A DNA stretch of 64,000 nucleotides from DASYTH01 sp035762905. Its GTDB lineage: Bacteria; Actinomycetota; Actinomycetes; Mycobacteriales; Pseudonocardiaceae. The DNA lies in assembly GCF_035762905.1 (NCBI RefSeq), contig NZ_DASUCC010000126.1, positions 1 to 64,000 on the forward strand, read 5' to 3'. The notes under the pieces are model-generated. The model worked only from the letters and a program-made list of their open reading frames with translations. It did no database searches and was not told where the DNA came from. The translations under genes and the position numbers were made by a program. Numbering within the stretch: the stretch's first letter is position 1; every line of letters starts with the position of its first letter. Positions 1 to 7,969 of the stretch are shown here, one piece after another.

Positions 1-1
1 G

Positions 2-145
2 GTGGCCCGGGGGGTGCAGCGGATCGCGTGCATGCGCGGGCCGAACACGGCGACCGTGCCGTCCCGGGTGCCGGCCGAGCTGCGCAGCGCGCTTGAGCCC
101 TACTCGGACGGCCGGCCGGGCAAGACGTTCGCCGACGCGGCCTGA
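2..145 (+). CDS. 3' end of an unidentified gene (5' truncated by window edge)
   Basis: An open frame enters at the window start and stops with TGA at 143-145, giving a 47-residue C-terminal tail that ends in KTFADAA. Codon use is GC3-rich like the neighbouring genes, so it is probably real coding sequence. No domain or motif is recognisable in this short piece, and I assign no function. It converges on the AhpD-like gene, whose stop lies 13 bp downstream. Confidence 0.45.
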   Translation: MARGVQRIACMRGPNTATVPSRVPAELRSALEPYSDGRPGKTFADAA

Positions 146-157
146 CCCGGTTCCCGG

Positions 158-1279
158 TCAGCGCGGACGACGTCGGAACGGGAGCACGTCGGCGCCGCGC
201 GGTGGCTCGGCCGCGAGCCGGCCGGCGATCCGCCGGGCCGCCGCCAGGCTCGCCCACGCGGTCAGCTCGAGCAGCGCGCGGTCGCCGCGCCGGCCCCGCC
301 GGAACTCCTCGACGGTGCCCCGGTCCACCTCGTGCGGAGCCAGCGCGGTGCGCAGCGCCAGCCGAGCGGCCGGCCGGTCCCGTTCCTCCACAGTGGACAG
401 ATCGATTTCGTCCGGGTCCGGATCCGGGCCGGATCCGTTCCACCGGCCCAGTTCCCGGTCCAGCAGGGCCCGGACGGGTTTGGGAACCGAGCGGGCGCCG
501 GCCGCGTCGACGGCGGCGAACGCCCGGGCGAGCGCGCCGGTGACGTTCGGGCTGCCCTTGGCCCAGCCGAGATCGGCGGGCACCGGGGCGGCGGGTAACA
601 GGCGCAGCGCCACGCCCGGGGTGTGCGGGCGGGCGGCGGCGCCCACCAGGAACCGGCCGTACAGGCGCAGTGTCGCGGCCCGGCCGGCGTCCGGAATGCC
701 GGCCGGCACGGCGGATCGCGGCAGGAACAGGGTGGCCATGCGGTTGAGGTACTGCACGGTCAGCACGGTGGCGACCAACTCGGGCAGTTGCTCGGCCGGA
801 ACCGGCGCCGTCCGCCAGGTGCCGCCCGCGCGGGCCCACTCGGTGATCGCCCGGATGGTGTGGTCGGCGGCCGCGGTGGCGACGTCGTCCGGCGCCGCCG
901 CGTCCCGGTGCTCGTTCAATGAGTCCAGTGTGGACAGATGCGCCTCGACGCAGTACTGGCACGCGTTCTGGATGGACACTGCGGTGGCCACCGCCTCCTT
1001 GGTGACCCGGTCCAGGTGCCCGTCGGCGATCAGCGTCTCGCGCAGCATGACCCAGCACGCCGCCAGCACCTCCGGCGCGGCGGAGTGCACGGCGACCAGT
1101 GGGCTGAGCACGCCGTGGTCCCGTTCGGCCTGCGCGTACACGCTGGCCACCAGGTCGCGCGCCTGAGTCGGTGGAACGACGCGGACATGGCAGACCTGGC
1201 TCAAGGTCTTGTGGAATGCCTTCCGGATGAGGAAACCACTCATGGCCCGCCCTATCGGTTTCGTCATGCTACTGGCCAT
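158..1279 (-). CDS. AhpD-like / carboxymuconolactone decarboxylase-family protein
   Basis: A 373-residue protein carrying CQYCVEAH (Cys107, Cys110, His114), the CxxC-x3-H active-site signature of the AhpD/CMD family. These proteins use the redox-active cysteine pair for peroxide or thiol-disulfide chemistry. The helical segment before the motif (residues about 60-105) fits the fold, and the family domain occupies roughly residues 40-200. The C-terminal 170 residues are not recognised; some actinobacterial CMD proteins have such tails. The start is uncertain: ATG at 1279, 1267 or 1243 are all in frame, and 1243 has the best upstream purine run (AGGGCGGG). The gene lies 123 bp downstream of the AraC-type regulator on the same strand, which may control it. 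Confidence 0.8.
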   Translation of the reverse strand: MASSMTKPIGRAMSGFLIRKAFHKTLSQVCHVRVVPPTQARDLVASVYAQAERDHGVLSPLVAVHSAAPEVLAACWVMLRETLIADGHLDRVTKEAVATAVSIQNACQYCVEAHLSTLDSLNEHRDAAAPDDVATAAADHTIRAITEWARAGGTWRTAPVPAEQLPELVATVLTVQYLNRMATLFLPRSAVPAGIPDAGRAATLRLYGRFLVGAAARPHTPGVALRLLPAAPVPADLGWAKGSPNVTGALARAFAAVDAAGARSVPKPVRALLDRELGRWNGSGPDPDPDEIDLSTVEERDRPAARLALRTALAPHEVDRGTVEEFRRGRRGDRALLELTAWASLAAARRIAGRLAAEPPRGADVLPFRRRPR

Positions 1280-1402
1280 GATACGGGCGTGGGCGGGCCG
1301 GATCCACGCGCCGGCGCCAGATGAGCACGATCGCGTAACAGCGTGGTGCGGCCGCTGACGGCGGGCTCACTCGCCGGCACCGCCGCGGCCGAAGCTTTCG
1401 GG

Positions 1403-2143
1403 TCAGGACGCGGCGACCGCCCGCGCGGGCCGCACCTCCTGCAGGGCCATCAGCACCGGTGGGTCCAACACGTGCAGGGGGCGAAGGTGCACGTCGGCAA
1501 GCCGGGCGGTGATGTCCGGCCGGATCTCGATCGGCCCGCAGGCACCCACGTGCGCCGGGATCTCGCCGGCCGCGGCCCGCCGGGCGCAGTAGGCCAGCAG
1601 GTGCCAGCTGCCCGGCGGCACGTCGGGCACCGCGTACGGCCCGGGCTCGGGCAGCGTGGTGTACCGGACCGCCGGGGCCTCCAGGATCCGCCCGGGGAAC
1701 AGCCCGACGAAGATCGGCCCCAGCGCGCTGCCCGGGGGGGCCAACACGTTCCCGCGCACCGTGGTGCCGTTCGGTGCGACGTCCGCGGTGTGCGTCGGCA
1801 CGTGCGAGGTGGCGCCGCCGAGCTGGCGGTAGGTGGTCGGGGACACGCCGACGCTGCTGCGGAACCGCGAGCTGAACGTGCCGACGCTGTTGTAGCCGAC
1901 CTGATGGCTGATGTCGGCGACGGTCAGCGAGGTGGACACCAGCAGCCGCTTGGCCTCGTCCAGCCGCATGGCGGACAGGAACCGGCCCGGCGACACCCCG
2001 GTGACCCGCTGGAAGACCCGGGTGAAATGGAACTTGCTGAACATCGCGGAGCGCGCCAGGTCGTCAATGGTGAGCCGGTCGCCGAGGTTCTTCTTCATGG
2101 TGTCGACGGCCCGCTCGACGGCGCGCAGGACAACCTCATCCAC
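1403..2143 (-). CDS. AraC-family transcriptional regulator
   Basis: A 246-residue protein whose N-terminal 105 residues form two helix-turn-helix motifs of the AraC/XylS DNA-binding domain. Typical landmarks are LTIDDLARSAMFSKFHFTRVF and the second HTH ending in FRSSVGVSPTTYRQ. The DNA-binding domain is N-terminal, as in the SoxS/Rob-like arrangement, followed by about 130 residues that may sense a ligand (not identified). The GTG start at 2143 is preceded by a strong GGAGGGGG ribosome binding site. Only 21 bp separate it from the upstream HxlR-type gene, so the two are probably co-transcribed. Confidence 0.9.
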   Translation of the reverse strand: MDEVVLRAVERAVDTMKKNLGDRLTIDDLARSAMFSKFHFTRVFQRVTGVSPGRFLSAMRLDEAKRLLVSTSLTVADISHQVGYNSVGTFSSRFRSSVGVSPTTYRQLGGATSHVPTHTADVAPNGTTVRGNVLAPPGSALGPIFVGLFPGRILEAPAVRYTTLPEPGPYAVPDVPPGSWHLLAYCARRAAAGEIPAHVGACGPIEIRPDITARLADVHLRPLHVLDPPVLMALQEVRPARAVAAS

Positions 2144-2164
2144 TCCGGTAACCCCCTCCGTGCT

Positions 2165-3058
2165 TCACCCCGCCCCGGTGACCGGCTCCGGAACGCGGAA
2201 CATGGCCGCGAACCGCACCAGCAGGGCGGGCTCGCCGGTGATCCGGATCCGGCCGTCGGCGACCGCGGCGAGCGGATCGATCTCGCCGGCCATCAGTGCC
2301 TTGAGCCAGGTACCCGGCTCGATGACCAGGTCCGGCCGGGCGGCGGTGCCGGCCGCGACCCGGACCGCGCCGTCGTCCACCCGGGCGTGCAGCCGGATGT
2401 CGTCGCCGATCCGGATCTCGTACGTGGCGCGGAGGTCGCGGGCCTGCTCCGGCCGGAACGTGGAGCGCAGCGCGACCACCTGGGACGCGGTGGTGACGAT
2501 CTCCTCGGGCCGCTGCGTGCCGAGCAGCCTGGCGCCCCAGGTGCCCAGCCGCAGCAGGATGGCCTCCAGTTCGACGCCGTAGTCGGTGAGCCGGTAGCGC
2601 GGGGTGCCGTCGGGCAACGGATTGCTGGTGACCACGTGCGTGCGCTCGAGGTCGCGCAGCCGCGCGGCGAGCACCTCGGGAGAGATGAGGGGCAGGCCGC
2701 GCTCCAATTCGGCGGCGGTCCGCGGGCCGACGGTGAGGTCCCGCAGAATGAGCAGGACCCAGCGCTCGCCGAGGATCTCCTCGGCGCGAGCAAGGCCGCA
2801 GTACTGCCCGTAGGAACGGCGGGTCATCGCCGCCAGTTCGGACAGTGTCGACTCGACCCGACCCGACTCGGCCATGCCGAGCAGCACGTCGTCGGCGGTC
2901 CCGCCGGCCGGAACCCCGTCCGGCCAGACCGTCGTCGTGAGCTGGAAATGGTCACCGGCGATCGTGACGCCCTGCTGGTCCACCTTCAGCTTCCATCGCG
3001 TGTCACTCACGTGGAAACGGTCGCAGAAACGCCGATACAGCGGCAGTGATCCACCCAT
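2165..3058 (-). CDS. HxlR-family regulator with SCP2-like C-terminus and an N-terminal extension
   Basis: The winged-helix HxlR domain is clear from the segment beginning TRRSYGQYCGLARAEEILG, through RWVLLILRDL and LISPEVLAARLRDLE. A C-terminal half of about 100 residues (IRLHARVDDGAVRV, then PDLVIEPGTWLKALMAG) resembles SCP2 sterol-transfer domains often fused to such regulators. Family members usually begin at the Met before TRRSYG, which would be position 2827. Here the frame stays open and GC3-rich for about 78 more residues back to an ATG at 3058 (TTG at 3088 is also possible), so I keep the longer form with reservation. A 13-bp palindrome lies just upstream. The gene is divergent from the ArsR/SRPBCC operon. 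Confidence 0.75.
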   Translation of the reverse strand: MGGSLPLYRRFCDRFHVSDTRWKLKVDQQGVTIAGDHFQLTTTVWPDGVPAGGTADDVLLGMAESGRVESTLSELAAMTRRSYGQYCGLARAEEILGERWVLLILRDLTVGPRTAAELERGLPLISPEVLAARLRDLERTHVVTSNPLPDGTPRYRLTDYGVELEAILLRLGTWGARLLGTQRPEEIVTTASQVVALRSTFRPEQARDLRATYEIRIGDDIRLHARVDDGAVRVAAGTAARPDLVIEPGTWLKALMAGEIDPLAAVADGRIRITGEPALLVRFAAMFRVPEPVTGAG

Positions 3059-3090
3059 GAGATGCCGGGTGAACAATTCCTGTGACAATT

Positions 3091-3103
3091 ATGACCTGGT
3101 CAT
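3091..3103. promoter_or_regulatory. 13-bp palindrome, candidate operator
   Basis: ATGACCTGGTCAT is a perfect palindrome around a central base. It sits between the HxlR-type and ArsR-type genes, immediately upstream of the HxlR-type coding region. Its position suggests autoregulation by one of the two divergent regulators, but which one binds is inference. Confidence 0.4.
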
Positions 3104-3161
3104 GAATGGTCCTCCACAGTGGACTCGACATCGCTTCGCCACCGAAAACTTCAGAGGTCTT

Positions 3162-3177
3162 GACAAGAAAAGTTGTC
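3162..3177 (+). promoter_or_regulatory. Inverted repeat GACAA-N6-TTGTC at a candidate promoter
   Basis: The sequence GACAAGAAAAGTTGTC is an inverted repeat that begins inside a TTGACA-like hexamer (3160-3165) upstream of the ArsR-type start at 3195. The placement fits an operator that blocks its own promoter, as is common in ArsR-family autoregulation. No clear -10 hexamer at 17-bp spacing is visible, so the promoter call itself is weak. Confidence 0.4.
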
Positions 3178-3194
3178 GGTGGGAGAGTGGTGCC

Positions 3195-3782
3195 ATGCTG
3201 GAAGTAGCGGTGATCGAGGACCCGGCCGCGGCCGAGGTCTCCCTGGACCCGATGCGGGCCCGGCTGCTCGCCGAGTTGGCCGAGCCGCGCTCGGCGACCA
3301 TGCTGGCCAGCCTGGTCGGCCTGGCCCGGCAGAAGGTCAACTACCACCTGCGCACCCTCGAGCGGCACGGCCTGGTCGAGCTGGTCGAGGAGCGGCGCAA
3401 GGGCAACGCCACCGAGCGCGTGATGCGCGCCACGGCCGCGTCCTACGTGATCTCGCCCGGCGCGCTTGCCGGCCTCGCGCCGGACCCGGCGCGGTCCCCG
3501 GACGGCCTGTCCGCGCGCTGGCTGATCGCCCTGGCCGCCCGCACCGTGCGGGAGGTCGGCGCCCTGGTCACCGGGGCCGCCAAGGCCCGCAAGCGGGTCG
3601 CCACCTATGCGCTCGACGTCACGGTGCGGTTCGCCTCGGCGGCCGACCGGGCGGCGTTCGCCGAAGAGTTGACCGCCGCGGTCACCGCGCTGGTCGGCAA
3701 GTACCACGACGAGTCCGCAGAGGGCGGACGTGCGCACCGCGTGATCGCCGCGGTCCACCCGAGTGTCCACATCGAGAAATAA
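3195..3782 (+). CDS. ArsR-family winged-helix regulator
   Basis: A 195-residue protein with an N-terminal winged HTH (residues about 15-75: LDPMRARLLAELAEP, then LARQKVNYHLRTLERHGLVELV). No metal-binding ELCVCDL-type motif is present, so it is not a classical arsenic sensor. ArsR-like proteins of this type are often encoded directly upstream of an SRPBCC/AHSA1 protein, as here, and probably control it. A short AhpD-like or ACT-like C-terminal region is not recognisable. The ATG at 3195 follows GGGAGAG. The downstream gene starts 12 bp after the stop, so the two form an operon ended by a strong hairpin at 4562-4592. Confidence 0.87.
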   Translation: MLEVAVIEDPAAAEVSLDPMRARLLAELAEPRSATMLASLVGLARQKVNYHLRTLERHGLVELVEERRKGNATERVMRATAASYVISPGALAGLAPDPARSPDGLSARWLIALAARTVREVGALVTGAAKARKRVATYALDVTVRFASAADRAAFAEELTAAVTALVGKYHDESAEGGRAHRVIAAVHPSVHIEK

Positions 3783-3794
3783 GGAGACAGAGCA

Positions 3795-4547
3795 ATGCCG
3801 CGCGAGTTCGAGGTCCGCGAAGAGATCACCATCGACGCCACCCCCGAGCAGGTCTGGGCGGCGATCGCCACCGGTCCCGGTCTGGACTCCTGGTTCATGG
3901 GCCGTAACCAGATCGAGCCACGGCTCGGCGGTCGGACCCGGATGGAGACACCGGCCTGGACCGCCGAGGCCACCGTGACCGCGTGGGAGCCCGGCCAGCA
4001 CTTCGCCTATCGCGGCGACGAGGCGCCGGACGGCACCTTCATGGCGTTCGAGTATCTGATCGAGGGCCGGGAAGGCTCCTCGACCGTGCTCCGGTTCGTC
4101 CACAGTGGACTGCTCAGTGACGACGGTTGGGAGTCCGAGTACGACGCACTGCGCAACGGCGACCGGATGTACCTGGAGAAGCTGGCCGTCTACGCCGCCC
4201 ACTTCGCCGGCCGCACCGCCACTCACAACCTGTTCCTGCTCGGCGAATCCGGCACCGACGCCGACGCGCTGTGGGCCGCCTACCGCGGCGCCCTCGGTCT
4301 CGGCGGGTCCGTCGCGGTCGGCGACAAGGCCCGGGTGGAGGTTCCCGGCCTCGAGTCGGTGGACGGCGTGGTCGAGTTCGCCCGCCACCCGTACTGGGTC
4401 GGCGTGCGCACGCCGGACGGCTTCTACTCGTTCATGTGCGGCTCCGACGCCACGCCGGTGATCGAGTACTCCGGCTTCGACCCCGGCGCCGACGGCTCCG
4501 CGATCGAGCGGGCCTGGGACGACTGGTTGGCGAAGGCCCTGGCCTGA
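3795..4547 (+). CDS. SRPBCC (AHSA1-like) domain protein
   Basis: A 250-residue protein whose first 140 residues have the START/Bet v1-like SRPBCC pattern: EVREEITIDATPEQVW, then GLDSWFMG, then a TVLRFVHSGL strand. These domains form a hydrophobic ligand pocket; the ligand is unknown. The C-terminal 100 residues (from about TATHNLFLLG) are an extra module found in a subset of actinobacterial members. The start is set by an AAGGAGA site 8 bp upstream of the ATG. It follows the ArsR-type gene by 12 bp and is the last gene of that operon. Confidence 0.85.
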   Translation: MPREFEVREEITIDATPEQVWAAIATGPGLDSWFMGRNQIEPRLGGRTRMETPAWTAEATVTAWEPGQHFAYRGDEAPDGTFMAFEYLIEGREGSSTVLRFVHSGLLSDDGWESEYDALRNGDRMYLEKLAVYAAHFAGRTATHNLFLLGESGTDADALWAAYRGALGLGGSVAVGDKARVEVPGLESVDGVVEFARHPYWVGVRTPDGFYSFMCGSDATPVIEYSGFDPGADGSAIERAWDDWLAKALA

Positions 4548-4561
4548 CGGCGAAGGGGGAT

Positions 4562-4592
4562 GAACGGGGTGGCCCGCCGGGCCACCCCGTTC
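4562..4592 (+). terminator. Strong intrinsic terminator hairpin
   Basis: A perfect 14-bp stem (GAACGGGGTGGCCC paired with GGGCCACCCCGTTC) around a 3-nt GCC loop starts 15 bp after the SRPBCC stop codon. There is only a short TT after it, which is normal for GC-rich actinobacteria. Confidence 0.85.
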
Positions 4593-4620
4593 TTGATCGA
4601 GGGTATGAAATGCTGGCGGC

Positions 4621-5049
4621 ATGGCCCGCCAGATGACCGCCGACGAGCGGCGTGCGTTTCTCGAGACGGGGAGCCGGACGGCCGTCGTCGCGGTGGTCCG
4701 GCCGGACGGCCGACCGCACGCGGTGCCGGTGTGGTTCGCGCTGGACGGTGACCAGGTGCTGATCAGCAGCCCGGCGGACACGGTGAAGGTCCGGGCGCTG
4801 CGCCAGGATCCGCGGGTCACCCTGGTGGTCGACGATCCCCGGCCGCCGTACGCGTTCGTCAAGATCGACGGCGTCGCCGAGGTGTCCGGCGACCCGGACG
4901 ACATCCGGCGCGGCGTCACCATGATCGCCCGCCGCTACCTGGACGAGGCCGGCGCCCGCGACTTCGTCGGCTACGCCACCGGTCCCGGCATGGTGCTGGT
5001 CCGGATCCGGCCAGAGCGGGTGCTCGCCCTTGACCGGGTCGGCGGCTGA
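4621..5049 (+). CDS. PPOX-fold F420/FMN-dependent oxidoreductase-like protein
   Basis: A 142-residue split-barrel protein. Visible family features are the N-terminal FLETGSRTAVVAVVRPDGRPHAVPVWF, then a VKVRALRQDPRVTLVVDD strand, and a KIDGVAEV segment. This matches the PPOX class of F420-binding reductases common in actinobacteria; flavin use cannot be excluded. It stands alone behind the terminator at 4562-4592 and converges on dinB, with only 3 bp between the two stop codons. Confidence 0.85.
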   Translation: MARQMTADERRAFLETGSRTAVVAVVRPDGRPHAVPVWFALDGDQVLISSPADTVKVRALRQDPRVTLVVDDPRPPYAFVKIDGVAEVSGDPDDIRRGVTMIARRYLDEAGARDFVGYATGPGMVLVRIRPERVLALDRVGG

Positions 5050-5052
5050 CGG

Positions 5053-6249
5053 TCAGTCCGGCAGCAGCGGCACCTGTAGCCCCGGATCCCGGCCGAGCAG
5101 CACGGCGCGGGTCAGCGAGGTCGTGCCGAACCGGTCGTGCACCCGGTCCAGCACGGCGTCCAGCGCGGGGTTGGCGTAGTCGTCGAACGGCAGCGCGAGT
5201 TGGACCGCGCCGCTGGAGTCGAGGTTGCCGACCGAGATGCCGACCAGGGTCAGGCCGCGCTCCCGGATCAACGGCAGCGCGCCGGCCACCAGAAACCGCA
5301 CGGTGGTCAGGATCGTCTCCGTGGCCGAGGTGGACCAGGGCAGCGTGTGCGACCGGGTGGCCCGGGAGAAGTCGTCGAACCGCAGCCGCAGCACCACGGT
5401 CCGCCCGGTCCGCTGCGCGGTGCGCATCCGCCTGGTGACCCGGTCGACCAGCGTGCACACCACCGCGTCGATGTCCGCCGGGGTCTTGGGGGAGCGGCCG
5501 AGCGCCCGCTGCCCGCCGATCGAGCCGCGTCGCCGGCCCACCTGCACCGGCCGGGGGTCGCGGTTGTGCGCGAGCGCGTGCAGGTGCCGGCCGGCCGCCC
5601 GGCCGAGCATCGCCACCAGGGTCTTCTCCTGCAGCCGGGCCAGATCGCCGACCGTCATGATGCCGCGGTTGTGCAACTTGGCCGCGGTGATCTCGCCGAC
5701 GCCCCACAACCGGTCCACCGGCAGCGGGTGCAGGAACGCCAGTTCGCCCTCCGGCGGCACCACCAGCAGGCCGTCCGGCTTGGCCACCCGGCTGGCCACC
5801 TTGGCCAGGAACTTGGTCCGGGCCACCCCGACCGTGATCGGCAGTCCGACCCGCTCGCGCACCTGGCCGCGCAGCCGTGCGGCGATCTCCGCCGGCGTGC
5901 CTGCGATCTTGCGCAGACCGGCGACCTGCAGGAACGCCTCGTCGATGGACAGCCCCTCGACCAGCGGGGTGGTGTCCCGGAACACCTCGAACACCGCTTT
6001 GCTTGCCTCGGCGTAGGCGGACATGCGCGGTGGCACCACGATCGCCTTCGGGCACAGCGCCCGGGCCTGCCACCCGCCCATCGCCGTGCGCACGCCGTGC
6101 GCCTTCGCCTCGTAGCTCGCCGCAAGCACCACCCCGCCGCCCACGATCACCGGCCGGCCGCGCAGCCGGGGATCGTCCCGCTGCTCGACCGACGCGTAGA
6201 ACGAGTCGAGGTCCGCGTGCAGGATCGTCGCCTCGCTCGTCACGAACAT
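5053..6249 (-). CDS. dinB: DNA polymerase IV (Y-family translesion polymerase)
   Basis: A 398-residue Y-family polymerase. The catalytic motif ILHADLDSFYASVEQ begins near residue 7 and the second acidic motif SIDEAFLQV follows at about residue 100. The helix-hairpin-helix thumb region (VDRLWGVGEITAAKLHNRGI) and a little-finger domain follow. It extends primers past damaged bases. The frame is open upstream to a GTG at 6294, but ATG 6249 is chosen because family members start about here. A LexA-type SOS box overlaps this start codon, so the gene should be damage-induced. Confidence 0.93.
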   Translation of the reverse strand: MFVTSEATILHADLDSFYASVEQRDDPRLRGRPVIVGGGVVLAASYEAKAHGVRTAMGGWQARALCPKAIVVPPRMSAYAEASKAVFEVFRDTTPLVEGLSIDEAFLQVAGLRKIAGTPAEIAARLRGQVRERVGLPITVGVARTKFLAKVASRVAKPDGLLVVPPEGELAFLHPLPVDRLWGVGEITAAKLHNRGIMTVGDLARLQEKTLVAMLGRAAGRHLHALAHNRDPRPVQVGRRRGSIGGQRALGRSPKTPADIDAVVCTLVDRVTRRMRTAQRTGRTVVLRLRFDDFSRATRSHTLPWSTSATETILTTVRFLVAGALPLIRERGLTLVGISVGNLDSSGAVQLALPFDDYANPALDAVLDRVHDRFGTTSLTRAVLLGRDPGLQVPLLPD

Positions 6250-6256
6250 ATGTTCG
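6243..6256 (-). promoter_or_regulatory. LexA binding site (SOS box) overlapping the dinB start
   Basis: CGAACATATGTTCG is a perfect palindrome matching the mycobacterial/actinobacterial SOS box CGAAC-N4-GTTCG. Its centre contains the ATG proposed as the dinB start (6247-6249 on the minus strand). Confidence 0.85.
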
Positions 6257-6373
6257 CATGGGGCACCGACAAAATCCGGATCGCCGGACAGCACGTGATC
6301 GCCAGCCGGTAGGTTGTAGGTCCGGCGTGTTCAGCAGCGAGCGCGTCCCACCCCCGCGCTATCAGGAGATGGG

Positions 6374-7108
6374 ATGTACAGCGAGCTCGAGCCCGCCGCA
6401 CTGCGTCCGCTGGCGCAACACTTCGCCGGCCTGACGCAAACCTTGCTGCAGGCCAGAACCGTGGACGACGTGCTGCACCGGGTGGCCGCGGCCGCCCGGT
6501 CCTCGATCGCAGGCGCCGACATGGTGAGCCTCACCCTGCGACTACAGAACGGTGGCTACACCACGCCGGTGGTGACCGACCCGGCGGCGGCCCGGCTGGA
6601 CGAACTGCAGTACCGGACCAACCGGGGTCCGGCCATCGACGCCACCCGCACCTCCGGTCAGGGCGTGGCGATGAGCGACGACCTGTCCGCCGACCCACGC
6701 TGGCCCGAGGTGGGCCGGGCGGCCGCCGAGGTGGGCGTCGGCGCGGTGCTGTGCACCGGCATCCTGCCCGACTCCGACCCGCCCAGGTTCGGCGCGCTGA
6801 ACATCTACTCCCGGCGCCCGCTCGGTCTGGTGGACGCCGACCAGGACATCGCCCTGCTGCTGGCCACGCACGCCGCGCTGGCCCTGGCCACCACCCAGGC
6901 GCGCACCGCCGGCCAACTCCGCGAGGCGCAGTTGCGCGAGGCGCTGGACAGCCGGGACGTGATCGGCCAGGCCAAGGGAATCCTGATGGTGCGCCGGGGA
7001 ATCAGCGCCGAGGAGGCGTTCGAGGTGCTGCGACACCGCTCGCAGGAGCTCAACGTCAAGCTGGCCGAGGTGGCCAGGAGCCTGGCCACCGACGGCGGCG
7101 ACCTCTAG
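6374..7108 (+). CDS. GAF-ANTAR domain RNA-binding regulator
   Basis: A 244-residue protein with an N-terminal GAF domain (about residues 15-175; landmarks RGPAIDATRTSGQ and FGALNIYSRRP) and a C-terminal ANTAR domain (about 180-240; DVIGQAKGILMVRRGISAEEAFEVLR). ANTAR domains bind paired hairpins in mRNA and prevent termination. The GAF domain presumably senses a small molecule or redox state. An AGGAGATGGG site precedes the ATG at 6374. Its stop overlaps that of the convergent hydrolase gene by 4 bp (CTAG). Confidence 0.92.
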   Translation: MYSELEPAALRPLAQHFAGLTQTLLQARTVDDVLHRVAAAARSSIAGADMVSLTLRLQNGGYTTPVVTDPAAARLDELQYRTNRGPAIDATRTSGQGVAMSDDLSADPRWPEVGRAAAEVGVGAVLCTGILPDSDPPRFGALNIYSRRPLGLVDADQDIALLLATHAALALATTQARTAGQLREAQLREALDSRDVIGQAKGILMVRRGISAEEAFEVLRHRSQELNVKLAEVARSLATDGGDL

Positions 7109-7878
7109 GCCGGAGCGTCCAAAAAGGACTCGATCATCGGGACCAGCCAGGCCGCCCGCTCGGGCAGGCCGACGTGGTTGGTGCCGGGCAGCACGGCGAA
7201 CTGGGACTTCGGCATCGGCACCACGTCGCCCGGCACGCCGCCACCGAGCAGGCGGAACAGCTCGACGGCGTGCTCCGGGCGCACGATGTCGGAGTCGCCG
7301 ACCACCAGCAGCACCGGCGCCGCGATCGCCCGCACCGTCGCCGGCTCCCAGCCCTTGAAGTCCAGGTCGAACTCCTTGACCTTGTCCAGCAGCGCCGGCC
7401 AGGCCGCCGGGTCCGGCGCGCTCTCGGCGTAGGCCCGCTCGAACGGCGAGCCGGCCAGGTCGTCCGGGGTCAGCTCCTCGATGCCGTCCAGCAGCCCCGG
7501 GTGCATCCCGTCCACGGAGAACGCGACCGACTGCAGCACCAGCTTGCCGACCAGGTCCGGGCGGCGGATGGCGATCTCGAGCGCCACCCCGGCGCCGACG
7601 CTGTACCCGAAGAAGTCGGCTTCGGCGATACCGAGATGATCCAGCAGGGCGGCCACGTCGTCGGCGAACGCCGGATAGCCGAACGGCCGGTCGATGTCCG
7701 CGGTGCGGCCGTGCGCCTGCAGCTCGACCGCGATCACCCGTCGGGTCCGGGCCAGCGCCGGCAGGATCGCGCCGAACGAGGTGCCGATCGTCGACAGGGC
7801 ACCGTGGATGAGCACGATCGGCCGGCCGCTGCCGTGGATCTCGTAGTACATCTCGACGCCGTTCACCGGTGCGTACAT
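7105..7878 (-). CDS. Alpha/beta hydrolase
   Basis: A 257-residue alpha/beta-hydrolase. The oxyanion strand VLIHGALST is near residue 23 and the nucleophile elbow GYSVGAG (Ser at about residue 93) is present. An acid in VVGDSDIV and the catalytic His in PGTNHVGL complete the triad. The substrate is unknown. The ATG at 7878 has a GGAGAA site 6 bp upstream; the frame runs further but without support. It is divergent from the SARP-STAND regulator, with an inverted repeat between them, so the regulator may control it. Confidence 0.9.
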   Translation of the reverse strand: MYAPVNGVEMYYEIHGSGRPIVLIHGALSTIGTSFGAILPALARTRRVIAVELQAHGRTADIDRPFGYPAFADDVAALLDHLGIAEADFFGYSVGAGVALEIAIRRPDLVGKLVLQSVAFSVDGMHPGLLDGIEELTPDDLAGSPFERAYAESAPDPAAWPALLDKVKEFDLDFKGWEPATVRAIAAPVLLVVGDSDIVRPEHAVELFRLLGGGVPGDVVPMPKSQFAVLPGTNHVGLPERAAWLVPMIESFLDAPA

Positions 7879-7920
7879 TGTCTTCTCCGTTCTCGACGTG
7901 CCGCCTGCACAGGGCAACCG

Positions 7921-7943
7921 TGCGCCGCACCGGTTACGGCGCA
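7921..7943. promoter_or_regulatory. Inverted repeat in divergent promoter region
   Basis: TGCGCCG and CGGCGCA are separated by 9 bp in the 91-bp gap between the hydrolase and the SARP-type gene. The location makes it a candidate operator for the SARP-type regulator. SARP proteins usually bind direct heptamer repeats, so this assignment is tentative. Confidence 0.35.
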
Positions 7944-7969
7944 CTTCCCATGCCCTTAAGGTGGCCGGC

